38,461 nt of DNA from Actinomycetales bacterium (GCA_018970025.1 JAGWXF010000025.1:1-38461), one strand, 5' to 3'. Shown: positions 16,222 to 25,899, counted from the first letter of the stretch. Made by a program: numbers and translations. The notes: generated by a model from the sequence alone, not told the origin.

Positions 16222-17163
16222 TCAGCGCAGCGGGCTGCGGGGCAGGTCGTCTGGATACATGGACGTCGCCTCCGGGGCGGTCGCGGCCAGTCGGCCGAAC
16301 TGCGCCGCGTCCAGGCGAACCTCCACCGCGTGCACGATCGAGTCGACGGTCTGCGGCCTGCTCGCCCCCGGGATCGGGATGATCACGGCGGACGTCGCCA
16401 GCAGCCAGGCCAGGACGACCTCCTGCGGGCTGACGCCCGCCTCGACGCCGACCTCAGCGAAGTCGGCATAGCGCGAGCCGATGTCATGGGCCTGTTCGGC
16501 GCCGCCCAGGGGCGACCAGGGCAGGTACGCGATCCCCAGCTCGGTGCAGCGATCGAGGACATCGGCATCCGCGCGGTAACGGGGCGAGTACTCGTTCTGC
16601 ACCGAGACCACGCCGCCATCGTCCGGACCGCCGAGCTCATCGAGTGCCACCCCGAGCTCATCGAGGTTCGCATTCGACAGGCCGATCATCCGGATGAGAC
16701 CCGCCTCGCGCAGATCGCGCATCGCACGCACCTGATCGGCGTAGCTCAGCGCCGGATCATGGCGATGATGCTGGTACAGCTCGATGCAGTCGACGCCCAG
16801 GGCCACCAGGCTGGCCTCGCACGCGGCGCGCAGGGGCACCGGGCGCGAGTCACGCCCCCAGGTCTCGCCAGCGCCGCGGGTGATGCCGCCCTTGGTGGTC
16901 ACCAGGACGTCGGCGAGGGCGGCCGGGCCGGTATAGGTACGCAGAGCCTCGGCGACCAGGCGCTCGTTGTGCCCGACCGCATCCCAGCTCGGCGCGTAGA
17001 CATTCGCGGTGTCGAGCAGGGTGATGCCCAGGTCCAGGGCCCGGTGGATCGTGGCGATCGCCCGGTCGCGCTCGCCGACCATGCGCTCGGCGGACATCGG
17101 CATGCAGCCCAGGCCGATGCAGGAGACGTCTCGATCACCGATGCGGCGCATGGGCAATGGCAT
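16222..17163 (-). CDS. Aldo/keto reductase
   Basis: The product has 313 aa. It is an NADPH-dependent TIM-barrel oxidoreductase. The N-terminal strand IGLGCMPMS is followed by the catalytic set: Asp51 and Tyr56 in DTANVY, Lys at about 91 in VTTKGG, and His at about 134 in ELYQHHRHD. Later IGLSNANLDEL, VQNEYSPRYR, YLPWSPLGG and the cofactor-binding IIPIPGASRPQTV are typical of the AKR13-like bacterial group. The substrate is unknown, probably an aldehyde or ketone. The start ATG is preceded by TAGACT at 6 nt (leaderless). It ends at a hairpin before the ParA gene, so it is likely monocistronic. Confidence 0.93.
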   Translation of the reverse strand: MPLPMRRIGDRDVSCIGLGCMPMSAERMVGERDRAIATIHRALDLGITLLDTANVYAPSWDAVGHNERLVAEALRTYTGPAALADVLVTTKGGITRGAGETWGRDSRPVPLRAACEASLVALGVDCIELYQHHRHDPALSYADQVRAMRDLREAGLIRMIGLSNANLDELGVALDELGGPDDGGVVSVQNEYSPRYRADADVLDRCTELGIAYLPWSPLGGAEQAHDIGSRYADFAEVGVEAGVSPQEVVLAWLLATSAVIIPIPGASRPQTVDSIVHAVEVRLDAAQFGRLAATAPEATSMYPDDLPRSPLR

Positions 17164-17169
17164 GTTCGG

Positions 17170-17175
17170 AGTCTA
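17170..17175 (-). promoter_or_regulatory. -10 element of the aldo/keto reductase gene (leaderless)
   Basis: TAGACT on the minus strand, then 6 nt (CCGAAC), then ATG 17163. The same hexamer and spacing precede the pentapeptide gene at 27528. Confidence 0.6.
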
Positions 17176-17224
17176 CGGATGGCCGTCCACGAGCCGCAGT
17201 CGCGCGCGTCAGCTGTGCCGATGG

Positions 17225-19024
17225 TCAGGCGTGCCGCTCGGCCGCCTCCAGCCACGCCAGCTCCAGCTCCTCCTTGGCTTCCATGAGCTGCTTCAGCTCG
17301 CGGTTGAGGTCGGCAAGCTGCGCATGGTCGCCGGCCTGCTGGGCCATCTGCGCATGGACGGAAGCGACCTGCTCATCCAGTCGCGCCATCGATCGCTCGA
17401 TCCGGGCAATCTCCTTGTCGAGCTGCCGCCGATCCGCGGCCGACAGGCTCGCTGCTCCCGGGCTCGCGCTCGGCGTGGACGCCTGCGCAGGAGCAGTCGA
17501 CCGGCCCGCTGCCCGGCGGGCGCGCATGCGATCGAGGTACTGGTCGATCCCACCGGGCAGGTCCACCAGCTGACCGTCGCCATAGAGGGCGACGACGTCA
17601 TCGCAGACCCGCTCCAGGAAGTAGCGGTCATGGGAGATGACCAGCAAGGTTCCGGCGAAGCCGTCGAGGAGGTCCTCCAGCGCGGTGAGGGTCTCCACGT
17701 CGAAGTCGTTGGTCGGCTCGTCGAGGATGAGCACGTTCGGCCCGGACATCAGCAGCCGGGTCAGCTGCAGCCGGCGCCGCTCGCCTCCGGAGAGGTCCCC
17801 CACCGGAGTCCACTGCCCATCGGTGCCGAAGCCGAGTCGCTCGCACAGCTGGGACGCGCTCAGCTCACGTCCCTTGCCCAGGTCGACGCGGCCGGCGACC
17901 TGCTCCACCGCCTCGAGCACCCGCCAGCTGGGCTCGAGTTCCTCCAGGTGCTGCGAGAGATAGGCCGGCTTGACGGTGACGCCGGTGACGAGCGACCCCT
18001 GCGCTGGCGGGATCTCCCCCAGCAGCAGCCGGATGAGGGACGTCTTGCCCACCCCGTTCGAGCCGATGATGCCGATGCGGGCGCCCGGGCCGATGTTCCA
18101 GGTGCAGTGATCCAGCAGCGGCCGATCGCCAACCTGCAGGGTGACGTCCTGCAGCTCCAGCACCGTCTTGCCCAGCCGGGCCCCGGCGAAGCCGAGCAGC
18201 TGCACCGAGTCACGCGGCGGCGGCTCGGCCGAGATCAGCTCATTGGCCGCATCGATGCGGAACTTCGGCTTGGAGGTCCGCGCCGGCGGGCCGCGTCGCA
18301 GCCAGGCCAGCTCCTTGCGCATCAGGTTCTGCCGGCGGGCCTCGGTTGCTGCCGCCTGCCGCATCCGCTCCGCCTTCGCCAGGACGTATGCCGAGTACCC
18401 GCCGTCGTACTCCTCGACGCTGCCGCGCACGACCTCCCAGGTCCGATCGCACAGGGCATCGAGGAACCAGCGATCGTGGGTCACGATGACGATGGCCAGC
18501 CGGGTGCGCTGGGCCAGGTGCTCGGCCAGCCAGGCGACGATGTCAACGTCGAGATGGTTGGTCGGCTCGTCCAGCAGCAGGACGTCGAGATCGGCGATCA
18601 GCGCACGAGCCAGCTGGACGCGCCGGCGCTCGCCGCCGGACATCTGGCCCAGCCGCCGATCCAGGAGCGCGTCGTCGAAGCCGCCCAGCAGCCCGTTGAG
18701 CACCTCGCGGATCCGCGGATCACCGGCCCATTCGTGGGCCACGCGGCCTGGGACGACGTACCCGCCGACGGTCTGCTCCGGATCGATGGCCTCCGCCTGC
18801 GAGACCAGCCCGAGGCGGACGTCCGAGCCGAGCGTCACCCGGCCGGCATCGGGTGCCTCAATCCCGGCGAGCACGTGCAGCAGGGTGCTCTTGCCAGCCC
18901 CATTGCGGCCGACCACCGCGATCCGCTCCCCCGCGCCGACGCCGAGGGACACGCCCGCGAGCAGCGGCCGCTCCCCGTAGGCCTTCCAGACGTCCTCGGC
19001 GCTGATCAGGTTGCGGACGGCCAC
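17225..19024 (-). CDS. ABC-F ATPase (Uup-like, ribosome-associated)
   Basis: The product has 599 aa with two ABC domains and no membrane part. Domain 1: Walker A GRNGAGKST near 40, signature MSGGERRR, Walker B VLLLDEPTNHLD. Then the interdomain linker rich in Arg/Ala (MRQAAATEARRQNLM). Domain 2: GSNGVGKTS, signature LSGGERRRL, Walker B VLILDEPTNDFD. The C-terminal about 80 residues form a charged coiled coil (LDKEIARIERSMARLDEQV... LNRELKQLMEAKEEL), typical of the Uup branch that binds DNA or ribosomes. ABC-F proteins act on translating ribosomes; some confer antibiotic resistance, but nothing here points to resistance. GTG 19024 is the start, with CAGGAT at 6 nt. Confidence 0.95.
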   Translation of the reverse strand: MAVRNLISAEDVWKAYGERPLLAGVSLGVGAGERIAVVGRNGAGKSTLLHVLAGIEAPDAGRVTLGSDVRLGLVSQAEAIDPEQTVGGYVVPGRVAHEWAGDPRIREVLNGLLGGFDDALLDRRLGQMSGGERRRVQLARALIADLDVLLLDEPTNHLDVDIVAWLAEHLAQRTRLAIVIVTHDRWFLDALCDRTWEVVRGSVEEYDGGYSAYVLAKAERMRQAAATEARRQNLMRKELAWLRRGPPARTSKPKFRIDAANELISAEPPPRDSVQLLGFAGARLGKTVLELQDVTLQVGDRPLLDHCTWNIGPGARIGIIGSNGVGKTSLIRLLLGEIPPAQGSLVTGVTVKPAYLSQHLEELEPSWRVLEAVEQVAGRVDLGKGRELSASQLCERLGFGTDGQWTPVGDLSGGERRRLQLTRLLMSGPNVLILDEPTNDFDVETLTALEDLLDGFAGTLLVISHDRYFLERVCDDVVALYGDGQLVDLPGGIDQYLDRMRARRAAGRSTAPAQASTPSASPGAASLSAADRRQLDKEIARIERSMARLDEQVASVHAQMAQQAGDHAQLADLNRELKQLMEAKEELELAWLEAAERHA

Positions 19025-19030
19025 GTCAGC

Positions 19031-19036
19031 ATCCTG
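19031..19036 (-). promoter_or_regulatory. Possible -10 element of the ABC-F gene
   Basis: CAGGAT on the minus strand, 6 nt before GTG 19024. It only partly matches TANNNT; a weak ribosome-site reading (AGGATG) is also possible. Confidence 0.35.
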
Positions 19037-19073
19037 TGAGCCACTCGTCGAGCGGGAAGATGCCTGCCGGCAC

Positions 19074-20375
19074 TCACCACTGCTTCCTGCTGATCAGCAC
19101 ATTCGTCGACGACCGGAGCTCCACCGCATCGTGCTGGTCGTTCAGCAGGGTGCTGTCCATCCCCCAGTGCTGAGTCTGGGCATCGGGCAAGCCCTTGCCG
19201 ATCCGAACCTTCAGGGACGCACCCGGCTGCAGGCGCGTGTCGGGAAGCAGCGGATACGTCGAGACCTTGCGTCGCAGGAAGGCGCCGTCGAGCACCACCG
19301 GCTCATCGCTGACATTGCGCAGCACGACGAACTCCTCGTTGGCCCGCTTCCCCGGAGCCCCGGGGCCTGCGACCGGATTGACCTTGGCGATGATCACCTT
19401 TCCCTTGAGCGGGTCACTCGCGCAATCCGACAGGCACGGGTACTCGAACCAGGCGCGCGGGGTGGTGCTGCGGTCGAGCAGGTAGGCGCCGTCGCCGACG
19501 AACTCCCCGGCAACCAGATTCGGGAAGATCGGCTGATGGGCGTCCATATAGAGGTCCTTGCCGGCGTTGGTCCCTGAGCCGACGTGCACCACGCGGTAGT
19601 CGCCAGGAGCGATGACCGTGCCATCGGGCATGTGCAGCCAGGACTCCAGGCTGGAGTCGCGCAGCAGCCAGCCCGAGATATCGACACTGCTCGAACCGGT
19701 GTTCCGGATGATCACGGACTCGGCATTCAGGCTCTGCCGGTCGTTGCCCGGGGCATCCCAGTTGATCACCAGCGACAGTCGCGCATCGGGCTGCTCCACC
19801 GCCGTGCAGAAGGTCGGGTTCCAGATGCCCGCACCCGCCGCCTGGGCCTGGTCGACGATGGCCCGATACGTCCGCGCCATCGTCGCCTCGCCCTCCAGGG
19901 CGAACCACATGGCCAGGCCGGCCTGGGCGATGGCCCGCTGCAGGTCGACGTCGAAGGCACCGGTATCGGGGTTGCGGGCGAATGCGTAGCGAAGGATGCG
20001 CCCGCGATTGGTCGACGCTGCATCGTTCGACCGCAGCTGCACCCGTGATCCGACTGGCAGGATCGAGGACAGGAACTGGTAGGCCTGCGGGCCACCGCAC
20101 ATGTCCGCGGCGAAGTGGGCGTTCTGCCAGCCGGTCACCTCGGGCGTGTTGATCCCCAGCAGCCGAACGCGCACCGGCTTGCTCGAGCCATCGGGCACCA
20201 TCTCGAACGTATCGCCGTCATTGATCCGGACGACCCTGCCGGTCTCCTGGATCGGGATCGAGGTGAAGTCCCCCTCCTGTGCAGCCGCAGCGGGCGGGAT
20301 CACGGCCCCGGTGCCGATGGTGGTCAGGGCCACGACGACCGCCGCGACCGTGGTACGGAGGGGGGTGCCTGTCAC
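19074..20375 (-). CDS. Secreted thermonuclease-like protein with lamin-tail-like domains
   Basis: The product has 433 aa. A signal peptide covers about 1-32 (ending PPAAAA). Residues about 44-185 form a staphylococcal-nuclease (SNc) domain: RVVRINDGDTFEM, RVRLLGINTPEV (equivalents of catalytic Arg35 and Glu43), GGPQAYQFL and GRILRYAF (equivalent of Arg87), so the active site looks intact. Two lamin-tail-like beta domains follow: about 205-300 (ESVIIRNTGSSSVDISGWLLRD, VIAPGDYRVVHVGSG) and about 325-430 (EEFVVLRNVSDEPVVLDGAFL, RLQPGASLKVRIG). Probably an extracellular nuclease for nutrient or biofilm DNA. The start is GTG 20375, with GATCAT at 6 nt and a good signal peptide from there; an upstream ATG at 20432 overlaps the divergent promoter region. 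Confidence 0.88.
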   Translation of the reverse strand: MTGTPLRTTVAAVVVALTTIGTGAVIPPAAAAQEGDFTSIPIQETGRVVRINDGDTFEMVPDGSSKPVRVRLLGINTPEVTGWQNAHFAADMCGGPQAYQFLSSILPVGSRVQLRSNDAASTNRGRILRYAFARNPDTGAFDVDLQRAIAQAGLAMWFALEGEATMARTYRAIVDQAQAAGAGIWNPTFCTAVEQPDARLSLVINWDAPGNDRQSLNAESVIIRNTGSSSVDISGWLLRDSSLESWLHMPDGTVIAPGDYRVVHVGSGTNAGKDLYMDAHQPIFPNLVAGEFVGDGAYLLDRSTTPRAWFEYPCLSDCASDPLKGKVIIAKVNPVAGPGAPGKRANEEFVVLRNVSDEPVVLDGAFLRRKVSTYPLLPDTRLQPGASLKVRIGKGLPDAQTQHWGMDSTLLNDQHDAVELRSSTNVLISRKQW

Positions 20376-20381
20376 CCGTGC

Positions 20382-20387
20382 ATGATC
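20382..20387 (-). promoter_or_regulatory. -10 element of the thermonuclease gene
   Basis: GATCAT on the minus strand, then 6 nt (GCACGG), then GTG 20375; leaderless pattern. Confidence 0.42.
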
Positions 20388-20451
20388 CCACGAGCCACGA
20401 CAGCCCGATCCCACCTGCTCACAGGACTGCATGACCCGTCGACGGAATCGA

Positions 20452-20457
20452 TACGCT
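20452..20457 (+). promoter_or_regulatory. Possible -10 of the large membrane protein gene
   Basis: TACGCT about 58 nt before ATG 20515; just after it lies a perfect 12-bp GC palindrome at 20460-20471. No clear -35. Confidence 0.3.
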
Positions 20458-20514
20458 CGCCCCGCGCGGGGGAACCAGGACGCACGCCATGCAGGCTGCC
20501 TTCGGGGAGGTGCG

Positions 20515-22797
20515 ATGGGATCGGGCCGGCGATGGGCAGCTATCGGCGTGCTCAGCGGTGCCCTGGCCTGCTGGGCAGTGATCCTCGGTGCCGGGAGTGC
20601 CGTAGCCGAGGACTGGACTCCGCCGCCCGGCGCACCACCAGGCTGCCAGCCGCCCCCTGGCGAGTGCTTCCCGCCGTCGGATGCCCCCGTTGCTCCCGTC
20701 GCCCCCGTTGCTCCCGTCGCGCAGCCGAGCCCGGCGCCAACCGTGCAAGCGGAGTCGACGAAGCCGACCGCGACGGCTCAGGGCACCGCTAGTCCGGGCA
20801 CTGGCAATCCGGGCGCCGGGAATCAAGGCGCCGGGAACCAAGGCACCGGCACGAGCGACTCGGGCAATCAAGGTGGGGATTCGCCAACCCTGCGGGTGCC
20901 GGAGGTTCCCCTGCAGGTGGGCCAGGCCACCAATGTGCCCATCCTCATTGAGGGCATCACCTCAGCGGATGATCCGCAGGTGGTCGCCATTGTCACGATC
21001 ACCGGTGGGACGGGCACGGCCGCCGGCATGAGCGGCGCCACCCTGACCATCGAGTCCGCGCTCTCCCAGCTGCAGCCCAGCCTCCGCTCGCTGGTCGTCA
21101 CCCCGACCGCGGAGACCGTGACCATCAGCATTCGCGCCTACCCGGTGGGCAAGCCGGACAGCGCGATTACGGCCTCGCGGACGCTGACAGCCATCCCCAC
21201 CGCCCCGAGCAGCGCATCCGCGGGGCCCGCGACGACCGCTCCCACTCCCGCCGGCAGCCCGCGGGGTGAGGTCACCGCGCAGAGCGCAGGCACGGATCCG
21301 GCGAGCACGAGCACCCAGGCGCGCACGCTCGCGCTGCCGTCCTACGACCCGCTCCAGCAACCCCGGCAGACGGTCGACACCGCGGTCACCGCCGTCGCGC
21401 TCATCGGCGTCGTCGGCGCTGCCGCGGGCAGCGTCGCCACTGGCGTGAGCACTGGAGTGAGCACTGGCGGGGGAGCATCGGGATCCGACTCACGCGGGCA
21501 GGGCAGCGGAAGCCAGGCGCGCCCATCCACTCACGGTCGGCGCGAGGACCAGGCCACCGCGATGCTCGGCCCCGGCGACTCCGGCTCCTTCCTGGCGATC
21601 GACACCAACCTCGGCGGTCTCGCCGCAGCAGCAGGGGCGGCCGGCCTGCGCCGGAGGGCCGCGACCTGGCGACTGCCGCTGACCGCTGCGCTGGACTCAG
21701 CCGTGGCAGCCATCTTCGCCACCACCGCGAGGATCTCACCGCTGAGCGCCCGGATGGTCGCCGACTCCACCTACCTGCGGGCGATGTTCGGCTCGGCATC
21801 GCTGCTGCTCCCGATCGCCGGCATCGTCCTGGGCATCCTGGCATCGCTGGACGTCGCTGGCACGGCCCTTGCGCCGGCAACCGCATTGCTGGGTGCGGTG
21901 ATCTTCCTCGGCGCGATCGACGCCCTCGCCGGATTCCTCGCCGTTGCGCTGTTCATCGCCGGGGTGGCGATCAGCGGTGGCATCACCGACACCTCGAGCG
22001 TGCGTACCCTGCTGGGCCTGGCCATCGTGGGCTTCGGCCCCGCCCTGATCGCCGGCGCATCGCGGCCGATGCGGCGCTCCGCCGGTGAGTACTCCACCTG
22101 GGAGCGGATCGGGGACTTCGTGGTGATCCCGCTGGTCGGGGCGTTCGCAGTGCAGGGCACGATCCGCGCACTGCCCGCGCTGTCGGGCTACGACCTGCCC
22201 GTTGCCGGTCAGGCCAATCTGCTTGCCCTTATCACGCTCATTGCCCTGGTCATGCGCGTCGCGCTGGAGGAGCTCGCAGCCCGCGCCTACCCCGAGCGCA
22301 TCGCGTCGATCGCGCCGCCGGATATCCCGCCGCACGGCCCGGGGCGCCGCATCGTCCTGATCGCCGTGCGGACCTTCCTGTTCGGCTTTGCCGCGGTTGC
22401 CTTCATCGGCAACGTCTGGCAGCTGTGGGTGGGCCTGGCGCTCTTCGCGGCCGCCGAGGCCTGCGCCCTGCTGGCCCCGCGGATGCCCAACTCCCCGCCG
22501 CTGTTCCACATCGTGCCCACGGGCATCCCGCGCTTCGTATTCATCGTGCTGGCCGCGATCGGCCTGGGCACCCTGGCCTCGCTGCTCGTCGGCGAGGGCG
22601 CCGACCTGGCGCGGGCATCGTTCGTCCTGCTGCTGCTCCCGGGCCTGGTCCTCGCTGCCCTCGGCATGTTCGGACGGCAGCCGCGCGATGGGGACGTCCG
22701 CTGGTACCTCCGCCCGGCGATGCGCACGATGTACCGAGCGGGCGGGGTGCTGCTGATCGCCATGGCCATCTGGCTCACCCAGTTCCCGCCGACATGA
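20515..22797 (+). CDS. Large polytopic membrane protein with low-complexity extracellular N-terminus
   Basis: The product has 760 aa. A signal peptide or first helix (about 6-30) is followed by a Pro-rich stretch, an APVAPVAPV repeat, GNQGAGNQG-type repeats (about 95-120), and a beta-rich segment (about 125-225: PEVPLQVGQATNVPILIEG, VVAIVTITGG, TVTISIRAY) that may be an Ig-like domain. A long Ser/Thr/Ala linker leads to about ten hydrophobic helices between about 400 and 760, including SASLLLPIAGIVLGILASL and ALFAAAEACALLAP. No catalytic or transport motif is recognised. ATG 20515 has GGGGAGG at 4 nt and gives a sensible signal sequence. The next gene starts 48 bp downstream in the same direction. 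The function is unknown; a surface or envelope role is an inference. Confidence 0.78.
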   Translation: MGSGRRWAAIGVLSGALACWAVILGAGSAVAEDWTPPPGAPPGCQPPPGECFPPSDAPVAPVAPVAPVAQPSPAPTVQAESTKPTATAQGTASPGTGNPGAGNQGAGNQGTGTSDSGNQGGDSPTLRVPEVPLQVGQATNVPILIEGITSADDPQVVAIVTITGGTGTAAGMSGATLTIESALSQLQPSLRSLVVTPTAETVTISIRAYPVGKPDSAITASRTLTAIPTAPSSASAGPATTAPTPAGSPRGEVTAQSAGTDPASTSTQARTLALPSYDPLQQPRQTVDTAVTAVALIGVVGAAAGSVATGVSTGVSTGGGASGSDSRGQGSGSQARPSTHGRREDQATAMLGPGDSGSFLAIDTNLGGLAAAAGAAGLRRRAATWRLPLTAALDSAVAAIFATTARISPLSARMVADSTYLRAMFGSASLLLPIAGIVLGILASLDVAGTALAPATALLGAVIFLGAIDALAGFLAVALFIAGVAISGGITDTSSVRTLLGLAIVGFGPALIAGASRPMRRSAGEYSTWERIGDFVVIPLVGAFAVQGTIRALPALSGYDLPVAGQANLLALITLIALVMRVALEELAARAYPERIASIAPPDIPPHGPGRRIVLIAVRTFLFGFAAVAFIGNVWQLWVGLALFAAAEACALLAPRMPNSPPLFHIVPTGIPRFVFIVLAAIGLGTLASLLVGEGADLARASFVLLLLPGLVLAALGMFGRQPRDGDVRWYLRPAMRTMYRAGGVLLIAMAIWLTQFPPT
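20686..20721 (+). repeat. 18-bp tandem repeat coding (APV)n
   Basis: CCCGTTGCTCCCGTCGCC is repeated almost exactly twice, coding PVAPVA. It lies in the Pro-rich extracellular part of the membrane protein. Confidence 0.6.
20794..20875 (+). repeat. 15-bp tandem repeats coding GNQGA-type motifs
   Basis: Units like GGCGCCGGGAATCAA recur about five times with drift, coding GTGNP-GAGNQ-GAGNQ-GTGTS. The tract is flexible, glycine-rich and probably length-variable. Confidence 0.6.
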
Positions 22798-22845
22798 CGG
22801 CCCGACGTCACCCGCCGATGCAGCGAGCAGATCCAGGGGATGCGC

Positions 22846-25800
22846 ATGCAGGATGAGCCGGCCCGGCCAAGCGAGCAGTCATGGGTCCAGGCCGTCGTCG
22901 GCGGGCCCTTCGCGGAGCTCCTGGGCGGTGCGGCCGAGGTCGAAGCCCTGCCTGGCGAGCGCGACCTGAACGCCAAGGTCAGCACCCCCCACCTGACTGC
23001 CGTGCTGAAGCGGCAGGCGCCAGGCGATCGCGCATGGCTCGACCTGCAGGATCGTGCGCTGCGATCGGTGGCCGATGCCGGCCTGAACGTGCCCCGCCCG
23101 CTCCATTCGACGATCATCGATCTCGATGACGAGCATCTGGCCCGCCTGCTGACCTGGGTCGAAGGTGTCCCCTGGGCCGAGGTCGAGTCATCGCCTCGAC
23201 TGCTGGAGGCGCTCGGCGGGCTCATCGCGGACGTCGACCGCTCCCTTGCGTCCGTACCACTGACCGAGCTCGACAGCGAGGTACTGAGCAGGCCCTTCCG
23301 CTGGAACATGCTGCAGGCGGCCAGCCTGTCGCCGGAACTGGAGCTGATCGAGGATCCGCAGGTCAGGCACGCGTGCGCACAGGTGCTCGACGATTTCGCG
23401 CGTGTCGCACTGCCTCGACTGGCGAGCCTGCCCGGCCAGCTGATCCACAACGACGCGAACGACTACAACGTGATCGTGGCCGACGATGGCGGCAGCGGCC
23501 CGCGGCTCGGCCTGATCGACTTCGGCGACATCGTGCCGGCCCCGCGCATCGTCGGCCTGGCCACGGCTGCGGCCTACGCAGCCACGCGCGCCGCCACTCG
23601 TGCAGCCGACCCGGTCCGGGAAGTGCTGCCCCTCGTCCGCGGCTACCACCGCCGGGCTTCACTGACACCCGAGGAGCTCGAACTGCTCGGCGGGCTCATG
23701 CAGGTCCGCCTGGCGATGAGCGTGCTGAATGCCGCCGCGCAGTCGGCCCAGCAGCCGGGCAACGAGTACCTGCGCATCAGCCAGGGCGTCGTCCCGCAGA
23801 CGTTGCTGCGCGTTCGCAACGCTAATGACCGGCTGACCTGGTTCCGCCTGCGCGATGCGTGCGGGTACGAGCCCAATCCGGCGGCCCGGGGTATCCGGCA
23901 GCACCTGGCGACCGTCCAGCGGCGATCGCCTGTCATCGAGCTGCCGTCCGATCCCGCGCGGATCGGCGTCCTGGACTGGGCGATCGACAGCCCCGAGCCG
24001 GGCCCGCGCACTGATGACGAGCTCGCGGCCTATCAGCGGGCGCTCGGGGTCGACGTCCTGCTCGGCCGCTACGGCGAGGAGCGCAACGTCTACCAGGACG
24101 AGGCCTTCGATCCGCACGGCGCGTCAGCCCGCACGATCCACCTCGGCCTTGACCTGTTCGCACCGGCCGGGTCAGCGGTCTTCGCGCCGCTGGACGGCGT
24201 GATCGAGGCATTCGCCGACAACCACACCTGGCTCGACTACGGGCCGGTGCTGATCCTGCGGCACGAGACTGATGACGGCACCCCGTTCTGGACGCTCATG
24301 GGCCACTTGTCGCGGGCATCGATGGCCAGCTGGCAGGTGGGCCGGCAGGTGAGCGCCGGCGAGCAGGTCGCCACGGTCGGCACGCCGGAGGAGAACGTCG
24401 GCTGGCCACCCCATGTCCATCTGCAGGTGCTGACCGACCTGTGCGGCATGGGGACGGACGTCTACGGCGTCGCGCCCCGGGATGAGGGCTCCCTGTGGCG
24501 CGGCATCAGCCCCAACCCGGCCCTGCTGCTGGGCATCATGCCGGGCCTGGATGCGCATGCACCGGCGGCGATCACGCAGATCCGCAGCCAGCGCGGCGTG
24601 CGACTCTCGGCGAACCTGATCCTGAACTACCGCGCGCCCCTGCAGATCGTCCGCGGCGAGGGCGCATACCTGTTCGATGCCGATGGCCGTCGCTACCTGG
24701 ACCTGGTCAACAACGTGGCCCATGTCGGTCATGCCAATGCATACGTGAATGCGCGCGCCGCGCAGCAGGCCGAACGCCTGAACACCAACACCAGGTACCT
24801 GCACCACGCGATCGTGGAGTACGCCAGCAGCCTCGCCTCGACCCTGCCCGACCCGCTCTCGGTCGTGTTCTTCGTCAACTCCGGCAGCGAGGCAAATGAC
24901 CTGGCGATCCGGCTGGCCCGCGCCCATACCCGGGCCCGGGGCTGGATCTCGCTGCGTCACGCCTACCACGGCCACACCGCCGCGGTCATCGATGTCAGCC
25001 CGTACAAGTTCCTCGGCCCTGGCGGGGCTGGCACCCCATCGCATGTGCGCGTCGCCGACCTGCCGGACGCCTTCCGCGGCGAGCATCGAGGCCCGAGAGC
25101 CGGCGCGGCCTACGCGGAGGGATTCGCGCAGGCCCTGGCAAGCCTGGATGAGCCACTGGCCGCCTTCATCTGCGAGGGCATCGTCAGCACGGCGGGCCAG
25201 GTCACCCTCGCCGAGGGCTTCCTGGACGCTGCCTATCGGATGACCCGCGAAGCGGGAGGCATCTGCATCGCCGACGAGGTGCAGATCGGCCTGGGCCGGG
25301 TCGGCGAGCACTTCTGGGGGTTCGAGCTGCATGGGGTCGTCCCCGACATCGTGACCATGGGCAAACCGCTGGGCAACGGGCATCCCCTCGCTGCCGTGGT
25401 GACCAGCCCGCAGATCGCCGCCTCCTTCCATACCGGCATGGAGTACTTCAATACGTTCGGCGGCAACCCGGTGAGCATGGCCATCGGCCAGGCGGTACTC
25501 GATGTCGTGCAGCAGCAGCGCCTGCAGGCTCATGCCGCTGCCGTCGGCCGCTACCTGCGCGATCAGGTGCGCGAACTCGCCCGACGTCACCCTCTCATCG
25601 CGGATGTCCGCGGCCATGGCCTGTTCATCGGGGTCGAGCTCATGCGTGCGGACGGCACCCCGGCAGGCAGCGAGATGGCCTGGCTGGTGGAGGACGCCAA
25701 GGAGCATGGCGTCCTGCTCTCCAGCGACGGCCCCGACAACAACGTGCTGAAGATCAAGCCGCCCATGGTGCTCACGACCGCAGACGTCGATCACTTCGCC

Positions 25801-25857
25801 GAGGTCCTGGATGCCTCCCTCACCCGACTGGGGGGTGCCTGCAGCGAGCGAGGCTGA
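22846..25857 (+). CDS. Fusion: APH-type kinase, M23 peptidase-like domain, class III aminotransferase
   Basis: The product has 1003 aa in three parts. 1: residues about 15-330, aminoglycoside-phosphotransferase/choline-kinase fold with the catalytic loop [11 protein letters not shown] (Asp203, Asn208) and Mg-binding LIDFGD (Asp225). 2: about 415-545, M23/LytM-like domain with HLGLD (His432, Asp436), GHLS (His487) and PPHVHLQ (His523, His525). 3: about 580-1003, PLP-dependent class III aminotransferase with [11 protein letters not shown], the PLP-ring Asp810 in IADEVQ, and Lys840 in [11 protein letters not shown]. All three active sites look intact. Related aminotransferases include ethanolamine-phosphate phospho-lyases, so a small aminoalcohol substrate phosphorylated by part 1 and processed by part 3 is plausible but inferred. 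No signal peptide, so the M23 part would be cytosolic. ATG 22846 fits the AGGGG at 6 nt better than ATG 22840. Confidence 0.93.
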   Translation: MQDEPARPSEQSWVQAVVGGPFAELLGGAAEVEALPGERDLNAKVSTPHLTAVLKRQAPGDRAWLDLQDRALRSVADAGLNVPRPLHSTIIDLDDEHLARLLTWVEGVPWAEVESSPRLLEALGGLIADVDRSLASVPLTELDSEVLSRPFRWNMLQAASLSPELELIEDPQVRHACAQVLDDFARVALPRLASLPGQLIHNDANDYNVIVADDGGSGPRLGLIDFGDIVPAPRIVGLATAAAYAATRAATRAADPVREVLPLVRGYHRRASLTPEELELLGGLMQVRLAMSVLNAAAQSAQQPGNEYLRISQGVVPQTLLRVRNANDRLTWFRLRDACGYEPNPAARGIRQHLATVQRRSPVIELPSDPARIGVLDWAIDSPEPGPRTDDELAAYQRALGVDVLLGRYGEERNVYQDEAFDPHGASARTIHLGLDLFAPAGSAVFAPLDGVIEAFADNHTWLDYGPVLILRHETDDGTPFWTLMGHLSRASMASWQVGRQVSAGEQVATVGTPEENVGWPPHVHLQVLTDLCGMGTDVYGVAPRDEGSLWRGISPNPALLLGIMPGLDAHAPAAITQIRSQRGVRLSANLILNYRAPLQIVRGEGAYLFDADGRRYLDLVNNVAHVGHANAYVNARAAQQAERLNTNTRYLHHAIVEYASSLASTLPDPLSVVFFVNSGSEANDLAIRLARAHTRARGWISLRHAYHGHTAAVIDVSPYKFLGPGGAGTPSHVRVADLPDAFRGEHRGPRAGAAYAEGFAQALASLDEPLAAFICEGIVSTAGQVTLAEGFLDAAYRMTREAGGICIADEVQIGLGRVGEHFWGFELHGVVPDIVTMGKPLGNGHPLAAVVTSPQIAASFHTGMEYFNTFGGNPVSMAIGQAVLDVVQQQRLQAHAAAVGRYLRDQVRELARRHPLIADVRGHGLFIGVELMRADGTPAGSEMAWLVEDAKEHGVLLSSDGPDNNVLKIKPPMVLTTADVDHFAEVLDASLTRLGGACSERG

Positions 25858-25899
25858 GCATCACGACTGCGTCGAGGTGCGGCACCACGCCTGGCCCCG

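Noticed and set aside
15436..17286. 616-codon plus-strand frame spanning the ParA and aldo/keto reductase genes
   Set aside because: It runs through two unrelated real genes and their promoter region, so it cannot be a single gene.
17009..19039. 676-codon plus-strand frame opposite the ABC-F gene
   Set aside because: Mirror of a well-defined ABC-F protein in a GC-rich genome; no recognisable motif and no start signal.
24172..25794. 540-codon minus-strand frame opposite the aminotransferase part of the fusion
   Set aside because: Antisense shadow of the conserved PLP enzyme; its sequence has no domain and no ribosome site.
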